Origin: Collinsella sp.
Lineage (GTDB): Bacteria; Actinomycetota; Coriobacteriia; Coriobacteriales; Coriobacteriaceae
DNA length: 12,612 nucleotides
Assembly: GCA_014871545.1 (NCBI GenBank)
Contig: WGSR01000021.1
Coordinates: forward strand, 1-12,612
Reading direction: 5' to 3'
Shown: positions 6,259 through 12,076 of the stretch, piece by piece
How the letters are laid out: each line of letters starts with the position of its first letter
How positions within the stretch are numbered: position 1 is the first letter of the stretch
Program-made: the position numbers and the translations under genes
The notes under the pieces: model-generated
The model's database searches: none
The model's input: the letters and a program-made list of their open reading frames with translations, nothing else
What the model was told of the DNA's origin: nothing

Positions 6259-7299
6259 TTACAGCTCGACGAGCTGGCCGGTCTCGGCGGCCTCCTTGAT
6301 AGCGTTAAGCAGCGTGAGCGTCTTGACGTTATCGGCGGGGGTCACGACGGGCTCGACCTCGCGGCGGACGACCTTCACAAAGTGCTTAAGCTGCATCTTG
6401 TGCGGCAGCGCCGGGTCCACGGCCGGGATCTCCATCTGCAGCGGCTTGTGCCAGTTAGAGGCGCCGTCGTAGGAGAACTGGTGCAGGCGGGGCAGCGACA
6501 GGGCGCCCTTAGTGCCGCCGATAAAGTAGGCGTCGGCGTCGAAGGGGCGGTACTGCGGATCCTCGCGAGCGGTGGCCTCCCAGTTCCAGGGGCTGGCGGT
6601 GGCGTCGGAGATGGTCATGCTCGCAAGCGCGCCATCGGCAAAACGGACGTTGACCACGGCGGAGTCCTCGGTCTCAAAACCGCGGGCGGCGCTGGACTGC
6701 ATGCCCTGGACGGCAACGGGCTCGCCCAACAGATAGCGGAGCAGGTCGACGTCGTGAACCAGGTTGACCAGGATCGGGCCGGCACCCTTCTTGCGGCGCC
6801 ACTCGACATCGAAATACTCGTCATTCTTATAGATCATGTAGTGGAAGCTCGACACGGTGAGCTTGCCCAGCTCGCCAGACTCGATGATCTCCTTGGCCTT
6901 GTTGACGAAGGGGTTGTGGCGACGGTGCTGACCCACGAGCACGGGCACGCCGGCGGTTTCGGCCTCGGCGGCGAAGGCCTGGGCATCCTCCAGGTCGTTG
7001 GAGATCGGCTTTTCGACCAGCGGCACGATGTTGCGCTTCACAGCCTCGCGGGCAACGCCCAGGTGCAGGTCGTTGGGCGTGGCGATGATGACGGCCTCGG
7101 GCTTGACCTCGTCCATCATCTGAGCGGGATCGGTGTAAAACGGCACGCCGGCGGCCTCGGCCGTGGCGCGGGCGCCCTCAAAGGCGTCGGCGATGGCGAT
7201 GAGCTCGGCCTCGGGCTCCTCGGTGACAAAGCGGATGTGGTTGCGGCCCATGGCGCCGGCGCCGATAACGGCAATGCGGACGGGGTTGAGCTCAGACAT
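6259..7299 (-). CDS. Gfo/Idh/MocA-family NAD(P)-dependent oxidoreductase
   Basis: A 346-residue soluble dehydrogenase, the usual family length. The family oxidises or reduces a hydroxyl on sugars, cyclitols and sugar acids. The N-terminal Rossmann fold carries GAGAMG (13-18) and the acidic end of strand 2 (ADAF, Asp38). IIATPNDLH (71-79) and EKPIS (96-100) follow, with Lys97 the expected catalytic or structural lysine. The C-terminal half has GAGPILVNLVHDVDLLRYLLGE (172-193, quoted here as GPILVNLVHDVDLLRYLLGE), with His182 as the likely catalytic histidine. The Asp that precedes this His by four in inositol dehydrogenase is Val178 here, with Asn at 179. The start at 7299 has AAGGAG upstream. 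Last gene of a minus-strand operon, 69 bp after the MFS gene and before a terminator. Substrate not determinable. Confidence 0.9.
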   Translation of the reverse strand: MSELNPVRIAVIGAGAMGRNHIRFVTEEPEAELIAIADAFEGARATAEAAGVPFYTDPAQMMDEVKPEAVIIATPNDLHLGVAREAVKRNIVPLVEKPISNDLEDAQAFAAEAETAGVPVLVGQHRRHNPFVNKAKEIIESGELGKLTVSSFHYMIYKNDEYFDVEWRRKKGAGPILVNLVHDVDLLRYLLGEPVAVQGMQSSAARGFETEDSAVVNVRFADGALASMTISDATASPWNWEATAREDPQYRPFDADAYFIGGTKGALSLPRLHQFSYDGASNWHKPLQMEIPAVDPALPHKMQLKHFVKVVRREVEPVVTPADNVKTLTLLNAIKEAAETGQLVEL

Positions 7300-7328
7300 T
7301 TCGACTCCTTAATACTGGTGACCGGTGG

Positions 7329-7361
7329 GATGCGACAAAGGGGCTGTCCCTTCGTCGCATC
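7329..7361. repeat. REP-like hairpin between the MFS and Gfo/Idh genes
   Basis: The arms GATGCGACAAAGGG (7329-7342) and CCCTTCGTCGCATC (7348-7361) pair over 14 bp with one A/C mismatch and a 5-nt loop. No T-run follows, so in the operon mRNA it would be a stable intercistronic hairpin, a possible RNA-decay or attenuation point rather than a full terminator. Confidence 0.7.
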
Positions 7362-7368
7362 GGTAAAA

Positions 7369-8625
7369 CTAGGCGGACTTCTTCTTGCTGTCGGAGACCA
7401 TCATGTAGACGGTGAGCACGACGGCGATGGCGGCGATCACAATGGCGCCGTAGAAGGACTGCTGGTAGGCGGCGCTGCCGGCCTCGGCGTGATACAGCAC
7501 GGCGGTGATGGGCTGGCTGATCCAGGTGGAAGCGGCGTAGCCCAAAAACATGATGCCGTAGTTGACGCCGATGTTGCTGGTGCCAAAGGCGCCACCGGTG
7601 AGCGGCGGGTAGATGACGAGCAGAGCGCCAAAGCTAAAGCCGAGCAGGGCGAGCGCCACAAAGAACATGCTCTGCGTAAAGCTCATCGACATGATGACGA
7701 GCGCGATGATGGTCACGACAAGGCTGATGAGCAGCGACTTATAGGCGCCGAGCTTGTCGATGATCTGGCCAAAGGACAGACGGCCAACCAGGTTGGCGCA
7801 GGTGTTGACGGAGACGACCACACCGCCGAGGGCGACGGCCGCGGCGCTCGTGGGGTCGGCGAAGAGCTGGACGGCGGCGATGGAGGCAACCTTGCCTACG
7901 AGCAGGGTGCCCGCGGTGGCGGCAAAGGCGAAGGTGACGATGAGGACCCAGAAGCGCGGGGTCTTGACCATCTCGCCCGGGGTGAGGTCACCGAAGGTGC
8001 CGGCATGCGCGCCGCCCTTGGGGGCCTCGAAGCCCTCGGGCAGCCAGCCGGCCTCGGGGGCCTTCAGGAACAGGGCGGAGGCGGCGATCGTCACAAAGAA
8101 GATGACGCCGAGTGCCTTGAGGGCGCCAAAGATGCCCAGGCTCGGGATGAGCAGCGAGGCGAGTACCGGGGACAGCACGGCGGGACCGGCGGTCGAAGCG
8201 GCCAGGGTGATGCCGGAGGCGAGACCCTTCTTGTCGATGAACCACTTTTGGCCGGTGGTGAGCGCCGGGTTGTAGCCCAGGCCGTTGCCGACAGCGGCGA
8301 CGAGCGAGAACCACAGGTAGAACTGCCACGGCTCGGTGACGGTGCCGGACATGAACCAGCCCAGGCCGTAGCACACGGCGGCGGCGATCACGACGTTGCG
8401 CGGGCCGATCTTATCGGAGATGCGGCCGGCGAAGATACCCGTCACGGCCATGATGGTCTGAAAGACCGGGAAGGCCCAGGTAAGGGCGCTCGACCACTCG
8501 GGGTAGACGGCGAGCAGGTTCTTGCTCACGACGGAATACAGCGCGATGGAGCTGATGAAGAACATGGTGACGCACGCGGCGGAAAGCACGACGGCGCGAC
8601 CCTTGTTGGAGTTGGTGGAAGCCAT
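7369..8625 (-). CDS. MFS transporter, oxalate/formate antiporter (OFA) type
   Basis: A 418-residue inner-membrane carrier with about twelve hydrophobic segments, a short N-terminal tail and a Lys-rich C-terminus (DSKKKSA). The loop 2-3 MFS motif is seen as GRISDKIGPR (67-76) and its second-half counterpart as GRLSFGQIIDKLG (281-293). GLGYNPALTTGQKWFIDKKG (115-134) followed by LASGI matches the OFA subgroup, whose founder OxlT exchanges oxalate for formate. Arg282 occupies roughly the position of OxlT's substrate-binding Arg272. The lysine OxlT uses in TM11 does not appear in GIMFLGYAASTW (357-368), so I infer a substrate other than oxalate, most likely another carboxylate. A central loop (~190-222) separates the halves. 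The start at 8625 has AGAAAGAG upstream. It lies between two dehydrogenase genes (66 and 69 bp gaps), so it probably supplies their substrate. Confidence 0.9.
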   Translation of the reverse strand: MASTNSNKGRAVVLSAACVTMFFISSIALYSVVSKNLLAVYPEWSSALTWAFPVFQTIMAVTGIFAGRISDKIGPRNVVIAAAVCYGLGWFMSGTVTEPWQFYLWFSLVAAVGNGLGYNPALTTGQKWFIDKKGLASGITLAASTAGPAVLSPVLASLLIPSLGIFGALKALGVIFFVTIAASALFLKAPEAGWLPEGFEAPKGGAHAGTFGDLTPGEMVKTPRFWVLIVTFAFAATAGTLLVGKVASIAAVQLFADPTSAAAVALGGVVVSVNTCANLVGRLSFGQIIDKLGAYKSLLISLVVTIIALVIMSMSFTQSMFFVALALLGFSFGALLVIYPPLTGGAFGTSNIGVNYGIMFLGYAASTWISQPITAVLYHAEAGSAAYQQSFYGAIVIAAIAVVLTVYMMVSDSKKKSA

Positions 8626-8691
8626 TGGACTCTTTCTAATCGATACGGAGGAGGAACAGGCGTGTCCGCGGGTCCTCCCTGTCGGGTTGGT

Positions 8692-9573
8692 TTACTGGTC
8701 AGTCGGCTTGGCGACGCCGGACTCATCGGACCAAAGCTCGACACCCTTGTTCTTGAGGTAGTTGTCGGCATAAGCGCGACGGCCTCCGGGCTTGGCGGTG
8801 AGGTCGCCCATCATGTTGGAGAAGCCGCCGTCGACTTTGATGGCGTCGCCGGTGGTAAAGTCCGAGCGCTTGGACGCCAGGAACATGACGGCGTTGGCGA
8901 TATCGCTGACCTCGCCGATGCGGCGCGTGGCGATCAGACGGCTGCGGCTCTTTTCGACCTCGGGGTCGGCGTAGAAGTTGGCCGACATCGGGGTCTTAAC
9001 GAAGCAAGGCTCGACGCAGTTGGAGCGGACGCCGTAGGGGCCCCACTCGGCAGCCAGCATCTTGGACATCATGTTGACGCCCGCCTTGGTGGAGCTGTAC
9101 ACGCCCGAGAACGTCTCGGGGGAGTGGCTGGCAACGGTCGAGATGTGCACCAGGCGGCCCTGGCCGGCCTTGATCATCTCGCGACCAAAGCGCTGCGAGG
9201 TGATGAAGTAACCGGTGAGGTTGACGTTGAGCACCTGCTCCCAGTCGCTCAGCGGCAGGTCTTCCATGGCGGCGAAGCGCAGGATGCCGGCGGTGTTGAC
9301 GAGAACGTCGATGCGGCCGAAGTCGCGGATCGTGGCGTCGACGGCGGCCTGAACCTCGGCCTCGTCGGTAGCGTTCATCTTGTAGCCCTCGGCGTGGATG
9401 CCAAACTCGGCGGCGAGGTCGGCGGCAGCGGCCTTGACCTTTTCCTCGTCCAGATCGAGCAGGACGACGTTGGCGCCGTTGCGGGCGAACTCGCGGCAAA
9501 TCTCGACGCCCATACCGCCGAGCGCGCCAGTCACGGCGCAGACATCGCCCTCGAGCTTAAGCCAGTTGCTCAT
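8692..9573 (-). CDS. Classical short-chain dehydrogenase/reductase (SDR) with C-terminal extension
   Basis: A 293-residue soluble NAD(P)-dependent oxidoreductase. Visible motifs: nucleotide-binding TGALGGMG (15-22); Asp40 after strand 2 (VVLLDLD), which suggests NAD over NADP; NTAG (93-96); Asn117 in NVNLTGYF; Ser145 region HISTVAS; catalytic YSSTK with Tyr159 and Lys163; PCFVKTPM (189-196); and the closing VDGGF (247-251). Classical SDRs of this kind normally end here. This one continues about 42 residues (252-293), with an Arg/Lys- and Asn-containing tail ending in VAKPTDQ. The start at 9573 has GAAGGGA upstream. First gene of the operon with the MFS and Gfo/Idh genes, divergent from a LysR gene. 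The sequence resembles sugar and polyol dehydrogenases and 3-ketoacyl reductases generally; the substrate is unknown. Confidence 0.9.
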   Translation of the reverse strand: MSNWLKLEGDVCAVTGALGGMGVEICREFARNGANVVLLDLDEEKVKAAAADLAAEFGIHAEGYKMNATDEAEVQAAVDATIRDFGRIDVLVNTAGILRFAAMEDLPLSDWEQVLNVNLTGYFITSQRFGREMIKAGQGRLVHISTVASHSPETFSGVYSSTKAGVNMMSKMLAAEWGPYGVRSNCVEPCFVKTPMSANFYADPEVEKSRSRLIATRRIGEVSDIANAVMFLASKRSDFTTGDAIKVDGGFSNMMGDLTAKPGGRRAYADNYLKNKGVELWSDESGVAKPTDQ

Positions 9574-9599
9574 AGGAACTTCCCTTCTTGTGCCTCCCG

Positions 9600-9626
9600 G
9601 TGGGTCGCTCCCGTTAACCGACCCAC
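9600..9626 (-). promoter_or_regulatory. Hairpin in the SDR operon leader
   Basis: GTGGGTCG (9600-9607) and CGACCCAC (9619-9626) form a perfect 8-bp stem with an 11-nt loop. It lies 27 bp before the SDR start codon and close to its ribosome site, within the predicted 5' leader. It could be an operator or a translation-modulating structure. Confidence 0.5.
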
Positions 9627-9642
9627 GTGGTTTTTGCTGGTT

Positions 9643-9671
9643 ATCGTATGCTTTGCATTTGCGCAGGTGAA
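9643..9671 (-). promoter_or_regulatory. Candidate promoter of the SDR-MFS-Gfo/Idh operon
   Basis: On the minus strand, TTCACC (9671-9666), a 17-bp spacer and TACGAT (9648-9643) each match four of six consensus positions. The leader would be about 60 nt. The weak boxes would fit an activator-dependent promoter, as expected for LysR control. Confidence 0.4.
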
Positions 9672-9680
9672 TTGCATATT

Positions 9681-9689
9681 TGTTAGAAT
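9681..9689 (+). promoter_or_regulatory. Candidate extended -10 promoter of the LysR gene
   Basis: TGTTAGAAT is a TGn extended -10 with TAGAAT matching five of six positions. No good -35 is present, as is common for extended -10 promoters. The leader would be about 110 nt to GTG 9807. It lies next to the proposed operon promoter, so the two divergent promoters sit back to back. Confidence 0.45.
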
Positions 9690-9729
9690 GGCGTTAATCG
9701 TAGGTTTACACTGTGCGATGCAGTTTATT

Positions 9730-9739
9730 CTCAATTGAG
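9730..9739. promoter_or_regulatory. Perfect 10-bp palindrome in the divergent control region
   Basis: CTCAATTGAG is a perfect palindrome downstream of the proposed LysR-gene -10 box. It is a candidate regulator site, and LysR proteins often bind a T-N11-A palindrome in such divergent regions. A 10-bp palindrome can also occur by chance. Confidence 0.35.
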
Positions 9740-9795
9740 CGCGTGACCTGCGAAAACAACCCCCTATGGCACCATGTGGCCACGGGCGCGAAAAC

Positions 9796-9800
9796 GGGAG
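9796..9800 (+). promoter_or_regulatory. Ribosome binding site deciding the LysR GTG start
   Basis: GGGAG lies 6 nt before GTG 9807. The upstream in-frame ATG at 9774 lacks a clear ribosome site, so GTG is preferred. Confidence 0.6.
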
Positions 9801-9806
9801 ATTGAC

Positions 9807-10685
9807 GTGTACGATCGACGACTTGAGGCCATATCGGCCGCCGCGGAGCTGGGAAGCTTCTCGCGTGCGGCGGCAAAATTGCGCGTGTCGACCCCGGCGC
9901 TCGTCAAACAGGTGTCGGGATTTGAGGCCGAATTTGGTATCACGTTGTTCGAGCGCTCGCATTCGGGTGTTAAGGTGACGCCGGCGGGCGCTCTGCTGGT
10001 GGATGACGCGCGCTCGATCATGCGGCAGTCCGAGGACGCGCTGCGCCGCGCCCGACGCGCGGCGGGCGATGGCGGTGCCGTGCGCCTGGGTGTGTCGATG
10101 ATGTGCCCGGGGCGCCAAACGCTTTCGATGTGGACGGGTATCCACGATCTGGAGCCGTCGCTGCGATTTGAGATTGTGCCGGTAAGCGACCTCTACGACG
10201 AGCGCGAGACCGTCATGCGCAGCTTGGGCCGCGAGGTCGATGTGGTGCAGTCGAGTTTTTCTACCCCACGCTGGGGCGACGCCTGCCAAAAGCTCCGCAT
10301 CGTTAACGTGCCGTTTTATATCGACCTGCCGCGCACGAGTACGTTGGCGCGCAAGAATCGCATCACGGTTGCCGACTTGGAGGGCATGCGTCTGCGCGTG
10401 CTGCGTCACGGCAACGATGCCATGGACAGCCTGCGCATCGACCTGTTGGCCGACGGCGGCGTGGACGTGATCGATGTGGATAGCTTCGACTTTGCGCTCT
10501 TTAACGAGGCGGAGGAAAAGGGCGACGCGGTGCTCACCTGCGGCGCATGGTCGGGGGTGCACCCGGCCTTTGTGGGCGTACCGTTCCTGTGCGGCCGCGA
10601 GGTGCCGGTCTTTCTGCACTACCCGCTCGAGCCCACCCTCCAAGTCCAAAAATTCGTCAACGCCATGGCACAACTTCTCAAATAG
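9807..10685 (+). CDS. LysR-family transcriptional regulator
   Basis: A 292-residue regulator, the normal LysR length. The N-terminal winged helix-turn-helix covers residues ~1-60: RRLEAISAAAELGSFSRAAA, then KLRVSTPALVKQVSGFEAEF and LFERSHSGVKVTPAG. The linker helix follows (~60-85, VDDARSIMRQSEDALRRARR), then an effector-binding domain (~90-290) that is rather divergent but ends in the expected LEPTLQVQKFVNAM. GTG 9807 is preferred for its ribosome site; ATG 9774 would add 11 residues, mostly basic, ahead of the conserved domain. It diverges from the SDR-MFS-Gfo/Idh operon across a 233-bp gap, the classic arrangement in which a LysR protein controls the neighbouring operon in response to its substrate. 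That role is inferred. The GGDEF gene follows 119 bp later on the same strand. Confidence 0.9.
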   Translation: MYDRRLEAISAAAELGSFSRAAAKLRVSTPALVKQVSGFEAEFGITLFERSHSGVKVTPAGALLVDDARSIMRQSEDALRRARRAAGDGGAVRLGVSMMCPGRQTLSMWTGIHDLEPSLRFEIVPVSDLYDERETVMRSLGREVDVVQSSFSTPRWGDACQKLRIVNVPFYIDLPRTSTLARKNRITVADLEGMRLRVLRHGNDAMDSLRIDLLADGGVDVIDVDSFDFALFNEAEEKGDAVLTCGAWSGVHPAFVGVPFLCGREVPVFLHYPLEPTLQVQKFVNAMAQLLK

Positions 10686-10695
10686 CTATCGTGTC

Positions 10696-10730
10696 GATGA
10701 TTCTTTAATCCCCGTCCTAGAAAAATCATC
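10696..10730. repeat. Imperfect inverted repeat after the LysR gene
   Basis: GATGATT (10696-10702) pairs with AATCATC (10724-10730) across a 21-nt, partly pairing middle. The hairpin is AT-rich and lacks a T-run, so it is a doubtful terminator. Confidence 0.3.
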
Positions 10731-10738
10731 TGGTAGAG

Positions 10739-10765
10739 TTGACCTCACGTGAATTTCAGTACACT
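10739..10765 (+). promoter_or_regulatory. Possible promoter of the GGDEF gene
   Basis: TTGACC (10739-10744) is a strong -35 match. The best -10, TACACT (10760-10765), matches four of six but at a short 15-bp spacing. A small inverted repeat AGTAC-ACTGC-GTACT (10758-10772) overlaps the -10 and could be an operator. Confidence 0.4.
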
Positions 10766-10792
10766 GCGTACTACCTGTGCTTTTGTCATTTT

Positions 10793-10797
10793 GGGAG
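10793..10797 (+). promoter_or_regulatory. Ribosome binding site deciding the GGDEF-protein GTG start
   Basis: GGGAG is 7 nt before GTG 10805. The open frame extends upstream to about 10739, but the extra residues would overlap the candidate promoter and precede the membrane anchor, so GTG 10805 is preferred. Confidence 0.6.
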
Positions 10798-10804
10798 TGA
10801 ACTT

Positions 10805-11896
10805 GTGAATACTTCTGTCGCCAAGAAAGCCAGCCAGGCGGTGCGCCTGCTCATGATGGTGCTCACGGCAGTTCTCATCTTCTTCTTCATCAATGTTATG
10901 CTGCTCGTCTCCGATATCCAGGGCACGGCGCGCGTGGTCAACTACGCCGGTCTGGTGCGCGGTACCACGCAGCGAATCGTTAAGCTCGAGGACGCGGGCC
11001 AGCCTCAAGATGACCTGCTCAAAGCCGTGGATTCATACATCAACGGTTTGCGTTACGGAAGTGACGACCTCAACCTCGTCCGTCTCGACGACGATGAGTA
11101 TCAGGCAAAGATGACCGAGCTTGCAAATTATTATGATGAGCTTTGCGCCGAGATTAGCCGCGTGCGCGAAGTCGGCTACGAGAGCACCGACATCATCTCC
11201 ATGAGCGAGGAGTTCTTTGGCATTTGCGACGATGCTACGCGACTCGCAGAGGACTACTCTCAGGAGAAGGCGTCGGCGCTCAACTATCTCGAGGGCTTGG
11301 TGATCATCGACATCGTGGGCTTGGTGGCGACCTTTGCGGTCGAACTTGTTCGCGCGGTGCGCACTGCCGCGCTCAACCGCGAGCTGCAGAGCAAAGTCTA
11401 TCTCGACGAAGCCACGGGACTGCCCAACAAGAACAAGTGCGAGGAGATCTTGGGGCAGGAGCGGCCTGTCTCCGCGGAGGCGCCCGTTGCGGTGTGCGTC
11501 TTCGACCTTAACAATCTGCATACGGTCAATAACAACTTCGGCCACGAGAAGGGCGACGAATACATCCGTTCTTTTGCCCAGCAGCTGGGGTGCGTGGCGT
11601 CCGAGACCTGCTTTGTGGGCCGCGACGGTGGCGATGAGTTTATCGCGGTGCTGTGGGATGCCGATCGAGCTGCCGTGGAGTCCTGTCTCGATCGGGTTCG
11701 TGCGAACGTGAACGAGTATTCCGAGGCTCATCCCGACATGCCTATTAGCTATGCGGTGGGTTACGCGCTTTCCAGTGATTTTGATGAACCGCCTACGATG
11801 CGCGAGCTCTTTTCCCAGGCCGACAAAAACATGTACATCGACAAGAACCGCGTAAAGACAGCCGAGGCGGCCGGGCCGCAACGCGAGGAACGATAA
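10805..11896 (+). CDS. Membrane-anchored GGDEF protein, probable diguanylate cyclase
   Basis: A 363-residue protein. A first membrane segment (~14-36, LLMMVLTAVLIFFFINVMLL) is followed by a ~125-residue extracytoplasmic region. That region begins NYAGLVRGTTQRIVKLE (46-62), resembling the four-helix sensory domains of chemoreceptor/PilJ-type N-termini. A second membrane segment (~164-184) leads to a cytoplasmic GGDEF domain (~200-350). Visible there: LDEATGLPNKNK, metal-binding Asp234 in FDLNNLHTVNNNFGHEKGDE, the active-site GRDGGDEF (272-279, GGDEF at 275-279), and QADKNMYIDKN. The active-site residues are intact, so it should make cyclic di-GMP from GTP. The RxxD inhibitory site expected about five residues before GGDEF is absent (ASETC there), so product inhibition through it is unlikely. 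No EAL domain. It has its own possible promoter and a strong terminator. Signal sensed unknown. Confidence 0.9.
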   Translation: MNTSVAKKASQAVRLLMMVLTAVLIFFFINVMLLVSDIQGTARVVNYAGLVRGTTQRIVKLEDAGQPQDDLLKAVDSYINGLRYGSDDLNLVRLDDDEYQAKMTELANYYDELCAEISRVREVGYESTDIISMSEEFFGICDDATRLAEDYSQEKASALNYLEGLVIIDIVGLVATFAVELVRAVRTAALNRELQSKVYLDEATGLPNKNKCEEILGQERPVSAEAPVAVCVFDLNNLHTVNNNFGHEKGDEYIRSFAQQLGCVASETCFVGRDGGDEFIAVLWDADRAAVESCLDRVRANVNEYSEAHPDMPISYAVGYALSSDFDEPPTMRELFSQADKNMYIDKNRVKTAEAAGPQREER

Positions 11897-11917
11897 GCTT
11901 GTAACAAAGGGCATAGA

Positions 11918-11952
11918 AAAGCCTCCGCAGCTCGTGTGGCTGCGGAGGCTTT
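11918..11952. terminator. Bidirectional terminator between the GGDEF and ABC genes
   Basis: AAAGCCTCCGCAG (11918-11930) and CTGCGGAGGCTTT (11940-11952) form a perfect 13-bp stem with a 9-nt loop. GCATA and TATGC extend it past a 2-nt bulge. Plus-strand transcripts end in CTTTATG, minus-strand ones in CTTTTCTAT. It serves the convergent GGDEF gene (22 bp upstream) and probably the ABC gene. Confidence 0.9.
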
Positions 11953-11983
11953 ATGCGTTGCGGTGCATTGTGTTTGGGTCGTT

Positions 11984-12065
11984 GAGATGAGTCGATTTGC
12001 CCCGAAAGAGGAGGGCATTGACCTTGGGGTCATGCCCGACGAATGAGCGGCAAATCGGCCATCTC
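11984..12065. repeat. Two-tier structured inverted repeat near the ABC gene 3' end
   Basis: Nested pairing: outer GAGATG (11984-11989) with CATCTC (12060-12065); middle CGATTTGCC (11993-12001) with GGCAAATCG (12049-12057); inner hairpin GGGCATTGACC (12013-12023) with GGTCATGCCC (12028-12037), one bulged T, TTGG loop. There is no T-run on either side. It would lie in the 3' untranslated RNA of the ABC gene, between its stop and the bidirectional terminator. Confidence 0.65.
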
Positions 12066-12076
12066 GGCGAGCCGAA

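Noticed and set aside
8692..9573. The SDR as the known Collinsella 7-beta-hydroxysteroid dehydrogenase
   Set aside because: The recalled sequence of that enzyme differs throughout (different N-terminus, active-site surroundings and C-terminus). Only general SDR motifs are shared.
6382..9738. A 1118-codon plus-strand open frame running antisense to the whole SDR-MFS-Gfo/Idh operon
   Set aside because: It lies opposite three genes with clear family motifs, spans their intergenic gaps, and its translation is low-complexity Gly/Asp/His/Arg-rich text with no domain. Long antisense frames arise from biased third positions in GC-rich genes.
9570..11914. Minus-strand frames of 367 and 293 codons opposite the LysR and GGDEF genes
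   Set aside because: No domain signatures, His/Arg/Ala-rich shadow composition, and direct overlap with well-supported genes.
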